From contig CAVSWC010000013.1 of assembly GCA_963731585.1 (NCBI GenBank), positions 744,001 through 808,000 of the forward strand: a stretch of 64,000 bases of DNA, read 5' to 3'. A program made the position numbers and the translations under genes. Below, piece by piece: positions 28,178-38,140 of this stretch; the stretch's first letter is position 1; every line of letters starts with the position of its first letter. This stretch comes from CANKHA01 sp963731585. Lineage in GTDB: Bacteria > Pseudomonadota > Alphaproteobacteria > Rhizobiales > Xanthobacteraceae. Under the pieces are notes generated by a model. The model was not told the origin of the DNA. It did not search any database and saw only the letters and a program-made list of their open reading frames with translations.

Positions 28178-28722
28178 CTAGGATTGCGGGCGGCAGCGGC
28201 CGGTGGCCAGCGCGGCGCGCGCCATCGGCATCAAGCCGGGCTCCGGCGCCAGGGCTTTCATCAAGATAATGCCGGTCACCGTCGGCGATTCCACGATCAG
28301 CCGGTCGGCTGCCGTCACGTCTTCCTCTTCCGGCATTTCGTTGTGCTGCTCCTCGGTCATCAGATTGAGCTCGATCAGGCGCCGGCCGGCGGCGCGGTCG
28401 TTGATGGCGTAATAGGCGCGGCCGTAGCGCGTATAGAACGACACCGAGGTATAGGCCTGGCTGACATTAAGCGAGAGCTGCAGCGGACCTTGCGAAAGAT
28501 CGTAACGGCAGACCGCAGTCGCGAAGGCCGGATCCAGATAGGGCAGGAGCGTCTTGTCGGGGAAGCCTCCGGCAGCGTGGTCACCGCATTGACCGCCGTC
28601 ACCGGAACCAGCCGGGAATAGGCGTCCTGCGTCGCGGTGCGCGGCAGCCAGAGCACGGTGGCCAGATGCACGATGCCGCCGAGAAGAATGCCGCCCAACA
28701 GCCACAGCAGCCACCGCGTCAT
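28178..28722 (-). CDS. DUF1254-type exported protein, one frameshift
   Basis: The start overlaps the stop of the DUF1214 gene (ATGA at 28719-28722), giving MTRWLLWLLGGILLGGIVHL as a membrane anchor and then TATQDAYSRLVPVTAVNAVT. A break near 28560 moves to the frame LLPYLDPAFATAVCRYDLSQ, TSVSFYTRYGRAYYAINDRA and TAADRLIVESPTVTGIILMK. This is the short stand-alone form of DUF1254 found beside a DUF1214 gene in Hyphomicrobiales. Function unknown. A start two codons upstream (28728) is also possible. Confidence 0.75.
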
Positions 28723-29297
28723 GCGCATGCCCTCGCCGTGATCGCGGGCATCGGCGCTTCGCGCCCGGCGCGCGTCGCCACGCCGACCGGCGTGTCGTAG
28801 AGGCGCAGCACCAGGATGTATCGCTCGACGCCGCCGGTCGGCAGCCAGTTGCCGTAGCGTGCGCGCGGACCGATGCGGATGGTGAAGCTGCCGTCGCTCG
28901 ATCGGATGATTTCCTGGCTGGTGAAGGCGTAGCGGTTGATCGAATTGGCGACCAGCTTTCCTTCCAGGTCATACAGCGTGAGCGTCCAGAAGCGGGCGGT
29001 TGGCGTGATGCCGCTGATGTCGACGTCGCAGCGCCCGTCGAAAGTTTTTCCGCCATCGTCCACCTGGGCATAAAAGGCGACGCCGTCACCGACGCCGATC
29101 GGCAATTCGCCGGAGCGCGCGATCATCGCCCGCGCATAAGGATCGATGCCCACCGTTCCGGTGCGCGGCCAGGCGGTCCAGGCCCCGATGGAGACCGCGC
29201 CGAAGGCGGCGCCGCGCGACAGCGACAGCCAGGTGGCGCCGAGGCCGACGGCGGCAGCGACGGCGAAAGCAAATAAGGTTCCGAAGAAAAACCGCAC
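28719..29297 (-). CDS. DUF1214 domain protein, exported
   Basis: The intact 192-residue product has an N-terminal hydrophobic helix (FFFGTLFAFAVAAAVGLGAT), then YARAMIARSGELPIGVGDGV, RFWTLTLYDLEGKLVANSIN and RARYGNWLPTGGVERYILVL, the DUF1214 signature with its W-T-L-T-x-Y-D segment. DUF1254 and DUF1214 are fused in larger proteins elsewhere; here they are separate genes with a four-base overlap, so they probably act together in the periplasm. Confidence 0.85.
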   Translation of the reverse strand: MRFFFGTLFAFAVAAAVGLGATWLSLSRGAAFGAVSIGAWTAWPRTGTVGIDPYARAMIARSGELPIGVGDGVAFYAQVDDGGKTFDGRCDVDISGITPTARFWTLTLYDLEGKLVANSINRYAFTSQEIIRSSDGSFTIRIGPRARYGNWLPTGGVERYILVLRLYDTPVGVATRAGREAPMPAITARACA

Positions 29298-29350
29298 CGT
29301 TCAGACCCAGATCGCGAGCGAGAATGGAAGACGCAAAGGAACAGGAAGGA

Positions 29351-31606
29351 TCAATTGCCCTGCACGGCGGCGGCGGCGCCGGGTGCGCGCGGGGCGGCGG
29401 CGGCGAACGAGCCGGGATTTTGCGTAGCGGGCGCGCGCGGGCCGCCGATCGCGGAAACGCTGCTCGGCGGCATCGCGTTGCGGGCATCGTCCATCATGCG
29501 CTCGATCCGCACCAGGATGCCGGCCGCATTCTTGGTCAGCAGCGTCGGCCGCGGCGCGGCGGGGGCGGGCGCGGCGGCGACCATGGCCTGCGACCGCGGC
29601 GGCGGCGGATTTGGCGCAGCCCCGATCAGCGGCTTTAATTCGATGCCCTGATGCGCATAGGCCATGATCTGGCCCCAGGTCTGCGCCGGCAAAGTGCCGC
29701 CGGTCATTTTCTTGGTGGACTGGTAATCGTCGTTGCCCATCCAGATGCCGCCGACGTAATTGCCGGTATAGGCCACGAACCAGGCGTCACGGAAAGCGTT
29801 GGTGGTGCCGGTCTTGCCGGCGACCTTGATGCCGTCGAGCAGCGCGCGCTTGCCGGTGCCTTCCTCCACCACCTTGTTCATCATGAAGTTCATGTCCCGG
29901 GCGACCTGTTCGGTCATCACCTGCCGCGGCTTTGGCCCGTCGCGGTCGAAGCGCCAGATCACCTCGCCATTGCCGCTGCGCACTTCCAGGATGGCATGCG
30001 GGGTGACCGCCTTGCCGAGATTGGGGAAGGTGGCATAGGCGCCGACGTGATCGAGGATGGTGACTTCGGCGGCGCCGATCGGCAGCGAGGTGGAGTCGGG
30101 CAGCGGCGTGCGCAGGCCCATGGCCTTGGCGAGCCTGACGATCTTCTGCCGCCCCGCCTTCGGACTGCCGTCGCCAATGGCGATCGAGAGCTTCACCGCG
30201 ATGGTGTTGATCGAACGCGTGAGCGCGGAGGTGAGCGACATCGATCCGGAATAGCTGTTGCTGTAGTTATGCGGGCACCAGCTGCCGATGCAGACCGGCG
30301 AATCCACCACCGTCGAGGTCGGCTTGAATTTTCCGCTGGCGAGCGCCGCCGCATAGACATAGGGCTTGAACGAGGAGCCGGGCTGGCGCAGCGCGTCGGT
30401 GGTGCGGTTGAACTGGCTGACGCCGTAGTCGCGTCCGCCGACCATGGCGCGCACCGCGCCGTCGGTTTCCATGATCACGGTGCCGGCCTGCGAGGCGCCG
30501 TATTCCTTGCCGTGCTGGCGCAGCGCATTCTCGATGGCGTTTTCCGCCTCGCGCTGCAGGTTGACGTCGAGCGCGGTGCGCACGATGAAGACGCGCTCGG
30601 TCATCGACTTCGGAAAGGTCTCGACCAGCTTGCGCATCTCCTCATAGGCCCAGTCGAGATAATAGTTCGGCGAGCGCTCGTCCCTGCGGTCGACCGCGCT
30701 GGCGGGCGTGCGGCGGGCGCCGAACACCTGGCCTTCGCTCATGAAGCCGGCCTCGACCAGGTTGTCGAGCACGGTATTGGCGCGCGCGCGCGCGGCCGGA
30801 AGGTTGACGTGCGGGGCGAAGCGGGTCGGCGCCTTGAACAGCCCGGCCAGCATGGCGGCTTCGGCGAGGTTCACGTCGCGCGCGGATTTGTTGAAGTAAT
30901 ACTGCGCGGCGGCGTCGACCCCGAAGGCGCCGCCGCCCATATAGGCGCGGTCGAGATAGAGCTTGAGGATCTCGTTCTTGGTCAGCCGCGTCTCCAGCCA
31001 GATCGCCAGGAAGGCTTCCTTCACCTTGCGCTCGATGGTGCGCTCGTTGTTGAGGAACAGGTTCTTGGCGAGCTGCTGGCTGAGCGAGGAGCCGCCTTGC
31101 ACCACGCCGCCGGCGCGCGCATTGATCAAGAGCGCGCGGAAGGTGCCGGGGATGTCGATGCCGAAATGCTCGTAGAAGCGCCGGTCCTCGGTGGCGAGCA
31201 CCGCCTTGACCAGATGATCGGGGAATTGGTCGAGCGGGACGGAGTCGTTGTGCTTGATGCCGCGCGAGCCGACCTCGTTGCCGTAGCGGTCGAGCACGCT
31301 CATCGCGAGCTCGGACTTCTTCAGCCAGTCGTCGTCGGCGGTTTCTTCAAAGGCGGGCAAGGCGAGCGTGAGCATCAGCACGAGGCCGCCGGCGCCAAGG
31401 GTCGCGCCTTCCGAGGTCAGCTCGACAAAGCTGCGCCGCCAGCCGGCGACATGGAAGCGGTCCATGAAGATGGAGAAGCGCTCATAGGCCTCGCGCAGAA
31501 ACTTGCCGGCCTGGAACATGAAGCTGTCGATACGCGCGTCGACGTCCAGCAGGCGGTTGTTGACCTTCGGCTTCCAGTCGTCAGGTTTGGGAAAGGGATC
31601 GGACAA
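29351..31606 (-). CDS. mrcA: Class A penicillin-binding protein (PBP1A)
   Basis: The intact 751-residue bifunctional cell-wall synthase has a cytosolic head of about 65 residues, one membrane helix (ATLGAGGLVLMLTLALPAF) and a GT51 glycosyltransferase domain (catalytic Glu in LATEDRRFYEHFGID; GGSSLSQQLAKNLFLNNER; KVKEAFLAIWLE). The transpeptidase domain has Ser in RQPGSSFKPYVYA, the S-x-N motif RSINTI and KTGTT. The C-terminal 90 residues are Ala/Pro-rich and probably disordered. The start is TTG at 31606 (giving MSDPFP, as expected for Hyphomicrobiales PBP1A). Four short tandem repeats lie directly upstream of it. Confidence 0.93.
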   Translation of the reverse strand: MSDPFPKPDDWKPKVNNRLLDVDARIDSFMFQAGKFLREAYERFSIFMDRFHVAGWRRSFVELTSEGATLGAGGLVLMLTLALPAFEETADDDWLKKSELAMSVLDRYGNEVGSRGIKHNDSVPLDQFPDHLVKAVLATEDRRFYEHFGIDIPGTFRALLINARAGGVVQGGSSLSQQLAKNLFLNNERTIERKVKEAFLAIWLETRLTKNEILKLYLDRAYMGGGAFGVDAAAQYYFNKSARDVNLAEAAMLAGLFKAPTRFAPHVNLPAARARANTVLDNLVEAGFMSEGQVFGARRTPASAVDRRDERSPNYYLDWAYEEMRKLVETFPKSMTERVFIVRTALDVNLQREAENAIENALRQHGKEYGASQAGTVIMETDGAVRAMVGGRDYGVSQFNRTTDALRQPGSSFKPYVYAAALASGKFKPTSTVVDSPVCIGSWCPHNYSNSYSGSMSLTSALTRSINTIAVKLSIAIGDGSPKAGRQKIVRLAKAMGLRTPLPDSTSLPIGAAEVTILDHVGAYATFPNLGKAVTPHAILEVRSGNGEVIWRFDRDGPKPRQVMTEQVARDMNFMMNKVVEEGTGKRALLDGIKVAGKTGTTNAFRDAWFVAYTGNYVGGIWMGNDDYQSTKKMTGGTLPAQTWGQIMAYAHQGIELKPLIGAAPNPPPPRSQAMVAAAPAPAAPRPTLLTKNAAGILVRIERMMDDARNAMPPSSVSAIGGPRAPATQNPGSFAAAAPRAPGAAAAVQGN

Positions 31607-31608
31607 GG

Positions 31609-31657
31609 GCGGTCTCTTTGGGCGTCTCTTTGGGGCTCTCTTTGCAGCGTCTCTTTG
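31609..31657 (-). repeat. Four tandem 12-13 base units upstream of PBP1A
   Basis: Read on the gene strand the units are variants of CAAAGAGACG(C/G)C, repeated four times without gaps, ending just before the TTG start. Each contains a purine-rich AAAGAGA resembling a weak ribosome-binding site, so the array could affect translation of PBP1A. Confidence 0.8.
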
Positions 31658-31839
31658 GCTGGCCCGGGATCAGGGGCCATAAAGGCGGCGGTTTTTGGCC
31701 CGGCCGCCACCCGGATTTGGCCGGCAGCTGCACGGATTCTGCCGCTTGTTCTAGCCGATCCGGAGCGCTTCGGCCAATGCCGCCGATGCTTAGGGTGAAG
31801 GATCGGTTCCGGACGGTTTCCCTCGCCCTTTCTTCACCC

Positions 31840-32075
31840 CTCCCCACGGACCCCGGGCTTGCCCGGGTTCCGCACATATGATGGCGCAAGTCGGGCAGGC
31901 CCGACTTGCGTGGCGGGGAGGGGTCGGGGGCGGGGGCGCTTTGCTCTTTACCTCCCCCTGAAAGGGGGAGGTCGATCGCGAAGCGATCGGGTGGGGGTCT
32001 TGCTCGCCGCAGTTGACCCCCTCCCTGACCCTCCCCCTTGCAGGGGGAGGGAAGCGCGCCCACAAGGGGCGTAAC
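31840..32075. repeat. Cluster of palindromic intergenic repeats
   Basis: The gap between PBP1A and ycgN (31607-32090) holds several nested palindromes: CCCGGGCTTGCCCGGG, AAGTCGGGCAGGCCCGACTT, CCTCCCCCTGAAAGGGGGAGG, CGATCGCGAAGCGATCG and CCTCCCCCTTGCAGGGGGAGG. These are characteristic dispersed elements of this bacterial group. No gene was found here. Confidence 0.75.
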
Positions 32076-32090
32076 GCGTGGAGCCACTGA

Positions 32091-32591
32091 ATGTCCGCCG
32101 ACCCGCCCTTCTGGAAAACCAAGTCATTGGAGCAGATGACGGATTCCGAATGGGAAAGCCTGTGCGACGGCTGCGGCCGCTGCTGCCTGTCGAAGCTGGA
32201 GGACGACGACACCGGCGAGATCCACTTCACCCATGTCGGCTGCCGCCTGCTGGACGGGCAGGCCTGCCGCTGCCGCGACTATGCCAACCGCAGCGCGCAG
32301 GTGGAGGATTGCGTGCGGCTGACGCCGGAGAATGTGCGCGCGATCAGCTGGCTGCCGCCGACCTGCGGCTACAAGCTGATCGCCGAGGGGCGCGATCTCT
32401 ACTGGTGGCATCCCTTGCTGTCGGGCGATCCGCAGAGCGTGCACTCAGCCGGCGTCTCGGTGCGCGGGCGGGTGCGATTCTCCGAGGAGCAAATCCCCGA
32501 CAACGAGCTGGAGGATCACATCGTCAAGTGGCCGGGCAGGGTGCCGAGAACGCGACGAATTGCCAGTTGCACTCCCGGGAAGGCAAAATAA
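32091..32591 (+). CDS. YcgN family cysteine-cluster protein
   Basis: The intact 166-residue protein carries the N-terminal cluster SLCDGCGRCCLSKLEDDD and further paired cysteines (VGCRLLDGQACRCRDYANR and LPPTCGYKLIAEG), the YcgN/UPF0153 pattern, which suggests a zinc or iron-sulfur site. The end WWHPLLSGDPQSVHSAGVSV is typical. The last ten or so residues (after KWPGRVPR) extend beyond the usual family end and abut the restriction island, so the original 3' end may have been replaced. Confidence 0.85.
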   Translation: MSADPPFWKTKSLEQMTDSEWESLCDGCGRCCLSKLEDDDTGEIHFTHVGCRLLDGQACRCRDYANRSAQVEDCVRLTPENVRAISWLPPTCGYKLIAEGRDLYWWHPLLSGDPQSVHSAGVSVRGRVRFSEEQIPDNELEDHIVKWPGRVPRTRRIASCTPGKAK

Positions 32592-32649
32592 CATTGCTAC
32601 CGGGGTAAACAGAACAACAACGCCAGATTTCAAATCTGGCGGGGGGATT

Positions 32650-35187
32650 ATGAAGGAAGCCACGGCTCGCATCAAAATAAACAAATTGCTGGAAGCTGCG
32701 GGCTGGCGCTTTTTTGCGGAAACACAGGGGCCCGCAAACATTCAGCTCGAACCTAGCGTCGCGCTCACAAAAGAAGCGCTAGACAACCTTGGCGAGAACT
32801 TCGAGAAGGCCTCCAAAGGCTTCATTGATTTCCTGCTGCTCAACGAAAAGGGCTTTCCGTTCATAATCCTGGAAGCGAAGACGGAAGACAAAAATCCGCT
32901 GATCGGCAAGGAGCAGGCACGGAAATACGCGAAGTCGCAAAACTGTCGGTTCGTCATACTTTCAAATGGCAACCTTCACTACTTTTGGGACCTCGAACGC
33001 GGCAATCCCTACGTCATCACCACTTTCCCGACACCCACCTCCGTCACTGGCTATCAGAAGAGCGTCCCCGACCCGAAATCGCTTGTCGAGGAAGTTGTCG
33101 CCGATGACTACGTAGTCCTCACGCAGCGCCCTGGCTATGCTTCGGAAGTAGCTTGGAAGAACGAAGCCGAGCGCCCTCGATTCATCGAGATAAACGGTCT
33201 ACGGTTCCTCCGTCCGTACCAGAAGCGGGCCATTGTAGCCATCCAACAGTCAGTGGCGAAAGGCAGCGACCGTTTTCTGCTTGAGATGGCCACTGGCACC
33301 GGCAAAACACTCACAGCGGCCGCCATCGTCAAACTCTTTCTTCGAACCGGCAACGCTCGCCGTGTGCTGTTCCTGGTGGACAGGCTCGAGTTAGAAGACC
33401 AGGCGCTCAAAGCTTTCAGGAAGGTCCTTGCGAACGACTACAAGAGTGTCATCTACAAAGAGAATCGCGATGATTGGCGCCACGCTGAAATCGTCGTCAC
33501 CACCGTCCAGTCGCTTCTCTTCAACAACAAATACCAGCAGATTTTTTCGCCTACCGACTTTGATCTCGTTATCTCCGACGAGGCACATCGATCACTTGGC
33601 GGCAATGCCCGAGCCGTCTTCGACTACTTCGTCGGGTACAAGCTTGGCCTCACAGCCACGCCGCGCGACTACCTCAAGAAGTTCGTCAAGGAAAAACCCA
33701 CGAGCAAGGACCCTCGCGAGTTCGAGCGCCGCCTACTGCTCGATACATACCGGACCTTCGGCTGCGATGACGGCCAACCCACCTTTCGGTACTCACTTCT
33801 CGATGGCGTGAAAGACGGCTACCTTGTCAATCCGACCGTTGTGGACGCCCGAAGCGAAGTAACCACCCAGCTTTTGTCGGACCAAGGCTTTGTCGTCGAG
33901 TTTAAGGACGAGGAGGGCGAAGATCAAAAGGAGACATACAAGCAGCGCCAATTCGAGAAACGCTTCTTCTCGTCCGCCACGAATCAGCTCTTTTGCAAAA
34001 CCTTCCTCGAAAACGCGTTGCGCGACCCCATCAGCGGTGAGATTGGGAAGTCAATCATCTTCGCTGTGAGCCAGAACCATGCTGGCAAGATCGCTCAGAT
34101 TCTGAACGAGATGGCGGACCGCATGTTCCCCGGAAAATACCAGTCCGACTTCGCCGTACAGGTCACATCGCAGGTGGATGGCGCGCAGCAGCACACGATA
34201 AATTTTACTAACAACAATCTGCTCGGTTCCGCCAACTTCGTTCCTACCTACAAAACGAGCAAGGCGCGTGTCTGTGTCACTGTCGGAATGATGACAACGG
34301 GATACGATTGCCCGGATATTCTTAATCTAGGTCTGTTCCGTCCGGTCTTTTCCCCAACGGACTTCATTCAAATCAAAGGGCGAGGCACGCGGAAGCACGA
34401 TTTTCGGGAGCAACTCTTCGACGAGGCAATCAGGGAAAACGTTAGAGAGCCGAAGAAGATCGCTTTTAAGCTCTTTGATTTCTTCGCCAACTGCGAATAC
34501 TTCGAGGAAGAGTTCGATTACGACCAGGTCATTAAGCTTCCCAAACCGAAAGGTAAGACCGGAGAAGGCGATGACGTAGGCGGAGGTGGCGGATCCACGG
34601 GCACTCCTTACGAGCACCTCGGCGAGGACATTTTATTCACAATTAAAGAGGAGACGATCGGATACGACGGCATGCGGATTGACCGTGAGTTTTACGCAAA
34701 ATTCGAGGATGTCGTGCGCGAGAACACCTTTATCGCCACCGCCGTGGAAGCCGGTCAGTGGGACCGTGTCATCGACTACGTGAATAAAGAGGTTTTCGAA
34801 AAGCCAAGCGAATATTACACCCTTGAAAAGCTAAGGAAGGCGGCCGGCGTGGATCGCCGCCTCTCGCTCCGCGAAATTCTTGAGAAAGTCTTCGGCCTCA
34901 TTCCCCGCTACAAATCCAAGGACGAATTATTGGAAGAGGAATTCTCTAAGTTCGTCGCCGATTACAAGCCCGACGAAGCCGAGGCCATTCCGGCTATCAA
35001 GACTTATTTCAAGGCTTACGCCGCTAGCAACCAAATCCGCCACATCATCGAGTCTGGGCAGCTGACCGACCTCGCAACAAATCCGACTTTCTCGACGAGA
35101 GAATTCAGAGCTGTGCCCGCGAAATACCGCACGCTCATCCCTGAATATATCAAAGACTACGTCTCTCTAAATCAGTTTGCAGCTTAG
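32650..35187 (+). CDS. hsdR: Type I restriction enzyme R subunit (HsdR, EcoEI-like)
   Basis: The intact 845-residue protein has an N-terminal nuclease domain (Asp60 in GFIDFLLLN and the E-A-K of FIILEAKTED). A superfamily 2 translocase motor follows, with Walker A EMATGTGKTLTAAA (about residue 216), DEAH box ISDEAHRS (about 310), motif III GLTATPRDYL and motif VI QIKGRGTRKHDF. The C-terminal helical domain links to the methylase. It cleaves unmodified DNA after ATP-driven translocation. The ATG at 32650 follows GGGGGG. The gene is visibly less GC-rich than its flanks, consistent with horizontal acquisition. The M-S gene starts eight bases after its stop. Confidence 0.93.
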   Translation: MKEATARIKINKLLEAAGWRFFAETQGPANIQLEPSVALTKEALDNLGENFEKASKGFIDFLLLNEKGFPFIILEAKTEDKNPLIGKEQARKYAKSQNCRFVILSNGNLHYFWDLERGNPYVITTFPTPTSVTGYQKSVPDPKSLVEEVVADDYVVLTQRPGYASEVAWKNEAERPRFIEINGLRFLRPYQKRAIVAIQQSVAKGSDRFLLEMATGTGKTLTAAAIVKLFLRTGNARRVLFLVDRLELEDQALKAFRKVLANDYKSVIYKENRDDWRHAEIVVTTVQSLLFNNKYQQIFSPTDFDLVISDEAHRSLGGNARAVFDYFVGYKLGLTATPRDYLKKFVKEKPTSKDPREFERRLLLDTYRTFGCDDGQPTFRYSLLDGVKDGYLVNPTVVDARSEVTTQLLSDQGFVVEFKDEEGEDQKETYKQRQFEKRFFSSATNQLFCKTFLENALRDPISGEIGKSIIFAVSQNHAGKIAQILNEMADRMFPGKYQSDFAVQVTSQVDGAQQHTINFTNNNLLGSANFVPTYKTSKARVCVTVGMMTTGYDCPDILNLGLFRPVFSPTDFIQIKGRGTRKHDFREQLFDEAIRENVREPKKIAFKLFDFFANCEYFEEEFDYDQVIKLPKPKGKTGEGDDVGGGGGSTGTPYEHLGEDILFTIKEETIGYDGMRIDREFYAKFEDVVRENTFIATAVEAGQWDRVIDYVNKEVFEKPSEYYTLEKLRKAAGVDRRLSLREILEKVFGLIPRYKSKDELLEEEFSKFVADYKPDEAEAIPAIKTYFKAYAASNQIRHIIESGQLTDLATNPTFSTREFRAVPAKYRTLIPEYIKDYVSLNQFAA

Positions 35188-35195
35188 GAAGCAGA

Positions 35196-37841
35196 ATGCT
35201 CGACACCAGTACCAAGCGCCGCATCGACACCGCCCGCGACATTCTCGTCGGCAAAGTCCCCGATCCAAAGTCGCAGGTTGAGCAGATCACCATTGCTCTG
35301 ATCTACAAGTTCATGGACGACATGGACGCGGAAGCGGAGGAGTTGGGTGGCAAGCGCAAGTTTTTCACCGGTGATTTCGCTCGATACGGCTGGGCCCGGC
35401 TCATGCGCGCCGGCATCGGTGGCCAGGAAATGCTCGGCCTCTATATGGAGGGTATCTCCAAGATGCCCGAGAATGCCGGCATTCCGCCGCTCTTCCGTGA
35501 CATTTTTAAGAATGCCTATCTCCCGTACCGTGATCCTGAGACCCTCAAGGCATTTTTAAAAATCATCGACGAATTCAACTACGACCATAGCGAGCGGCTC
35601 GGTGATGCTTTCGAGTATCTTCTTTCTGTCCTTGGCTCACAGGGCGATGCAGGGCAGTTTCGCACGCCCCGCCACATCATTGATTTCATCGTTGAGGTTC
35701 TCGACCCAAAAAAAAACGAAAGCGTGCTCGATCCAGCTTGCGGCACCGCAGGGTTTTTGATTTCGGCCTACAAACATATTCTGAAAGCTAACAGTTCGCC
35801 CGCGGCGATCGGGTCGAAAGACGTCGACGAGAACGACAAAGCCGCGCTAAATTCGTCCAAATCCCCCCGTCCCGAGGCGACCTCCTCACGCCCGAGGAAC
35901 GCGGTGCGCTCGCCACTAACTTCAAGGGCTACGACATTTCGCCTGACATGGTGCGGCTCTCCCTGGTGAACCTTTATCTCCACGGATTCACCGATCCACA
36001 TATCTATGAATACGACACGCTCACCTCGGAGGAACGCTGGAACGAATTTGCCGACGTCATACTTGCGAACCCACCCTTTATGTCCCCGAAGGGCGGCATC
36101 AAGCCCCACCGCCGTTTCTCAATACAGGCCAAACGCAGCGAAGTCCTCTTCTTGGACTACATGGCCGAGCATCTCACGCCCACTGGCCGCGCCGGCATCA
36201 TTGTGCCTGAGGGCGTCATCTTCCAAAGCCAGACCGCTTACACAGAGTTACGACGGATGCTTGTCGAGAATTCGCTTATTGCTGTCGTGTCCCTGCCGGC
36301 GGGTTGTTTCAATCCCTATTCGGGCGTTAAGACATCCATCTTGTTCCTCGACAAATCGCTCTCTAAGGCTGCCGAAACCATCGCCTTCTTCAAGGTGGAG
36401 AATGATGGCTTTGGCCTCGGCGCGCAGAGACGCGCGATAGACAAGAATGATCTTCCGCAAGTCCAAGCCGAACTCATTACTTACCTTCGGGCGTTACGCA
36501 GCCACCAGCCGGTCGCTGATCTGAAGCTCACTCGCGGCTTGATCGTGCCGAAAAAAAAGATCGCCGCTAATCGCGACTATAACCTAAGCGGCGAGCGATA
36601 TAGGGAGGGGGCAGCAGCCAACCATTCCTTCCCGCTTGTCTCGCTCGGCGACGAGAAGTCTCTTCCGCGTGGAAGGCGGCGGCACCCCAAAGTCCGATGT
36701 GGAGGAATATTGGAGCGGCGGAATTCCTTGGGCGACGCTCGTCGATCTTCCTGCTACCGACTTCATCTCGGAAATTACATCGACGAAAAGGACGATTTCT
36801 GAGAAGGGCCTGCGGAAGTCTTCAGCAAAGGTGATTCCTGTAAACTCGGTTGTCGTCTCAACGCGTGCGACCATAGGGCGCATCGCCATTAATCGTGTTC
36901 CGCTTGCGACGAATCAGGGTTTCAAGAACGTCGTCATCGAAAATTCAGATCGGGCGGACCCGGAGTATATTGCACTCGCGCTCACCAAATTGGTTCCAAC
37001 GATGCAAGCGTGGGCGACGGGTGGGACCTTCACAGAAATTTCCAGATCTAAATTTTGCGAACTCCAAGTCCCTTTGCCGCCTTTGGAGGTGCAAAAGGAG
37101 ATCGTGGCGGAGATCGAGGGTTACCGGAAAATCATCGATGGTGCTCAAGCCGTCCTCGAAAACTACCGCGCCCACATTCCTATTCATCCCGATTGGCCAA
37201 TGTTGGAACTAGGTAAAATCGCCCGCCTCATCAACGGTCGTGCTTACAAACAAGAGGAGCTTCTCGCCCAGGGGCCAACACCGGTCCTTCGCGTCGGGAA
37301 CTTCTTCTCAAACCGAGGCTGGTATTACTCAGACTTAGTGCTCGATGAGGACAAATACTGCAATGAAGGCGATTTGCTTTACGCATGGTCCGCCTCATTT
37401 GGCCCGCGGATCTGGGAGGGTCCGCGCGCGATCTATCATTACCACATTTGGAAAATCGAAACGTCGGTTGAAATCGACAAGAAGTTTCTTTTTCATCTTC
37501 TTGCTGCTGACTCAGAAAAGATCAAATCCGAAGGGAACGGCATCGCGATGATGCACGCCACGAAAGGTGACATGGAGCAACGCAAATTCTCGGTGCCACC
37601 ACTGGCGGTTCAGCAAGCCATTTTGTCTGAGATCGAATCCGAGGAAGCATTAGTTGCTGCCAATCGTGAATTAATCAGCCTCTTTGGGAAAAAAATCCAA
37701 GACACTCTCGCTCGCATTTGGGGCGAAGATGCCAGGATCACCGGAGGGCAAGATGGAAGAAGCCATCGCTCCGCTCGCTCGGGGTTGCCCGAAGGAACAA
37801 GGAGACAGGAGCCGTCGCCGGAGCAAAACACGGGACGATGA
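35196..37841 (+). CDS. Type I N6-adenine methylase fused to specificity (S) domains, two frameshifts
   Basis: The N-terminal part is an HsdM helical domain (TKRRIDTARDILVGKV, GDAFEYLLSVLGSQGDAGQF) and a methylase domain with SAM motif VLDPACGTAGFLISA and catalytic ADVILANPPFMSP. A break near 35855 separates them. After the methylase end (SGERYREGAAANHSFPLVSL) the frame breaks near 36655. It then continues without an intervening start or stop signal into a target-recognition domain (FRVEGGGTPKSDVEEYWSGG), a conserved helix (PLPPLEVQKEIVAEIEGYRK), a second recognition domain (MLELGKIARLINGRAYKQEE) and a final helix region. The methylase end and the first recognition-domain start abut, so this looks like one M-S polypeptide. 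The last 15 or so codons lie in a repeated sequence. Confidence 0.78.
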
Positions 37842-37856
37842 CGCTTGGCTGTTTGA
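37824..37856. repeat. Direct repeat copy 1 at the right end of the restriction island
   Basis: A 33-base sequence (CAAAACACGGGACGATGACG and onward to GCTGTTTGA) recurs at 38790-38822 with a single mismatch, about 970 bases away. This copy overlaps the last codons of the M-S gene, so it supplies the end of that protein. Confidence 0.85.
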
Positions 37857-38140
37857 AATCAGGTGCTATTAATCGTAAAGGTCAAGGTGACCAGCAACGG
37901 GATCAGAGGGTTCGGTTTTGAAAATCGATCAGCGACGCCCACTATCTGAGTTGGATACAGAAACCCAAACGCTAGGCTGTCGGCACTCGAATCCAAACAT
38001 CTGTAGGAATAATATGACCGAGGGCAAATGTGCATTCGTCAGGCCAGACAAGATTTGTCTTTTGGTACCCCGTTCTTGGAGCAAAATATTCACGAAACTC
38101 AAAGAAGAGCGGGAAGCCAGTAAAATCTATAGGAGAGTGG
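37857..38140. other. AT-richer gene-free stretch after the restriction genes
   Basis: This part still has the base composition of the island. A short open frame (37918-38145) has no family resemblance and no good start signals. I see no gene here. Confidence 0.4.

Noticed and set aside
29651..31798. A 715-residue open frame on the plus strand
   Set aside because: It is the antisense of the PBP1A gene; the opposite strand has complete PBP1A motifs, and the long frame is a GC-composition artefact.
32650..37841. Restriction island as a novel defence system (BREX, DISARM or similar)
   Set aside because: No PglX-, BrxL-, DrmA- or other accessory genes are present; the motifs are those of ordinary type I R, M and S subunits.
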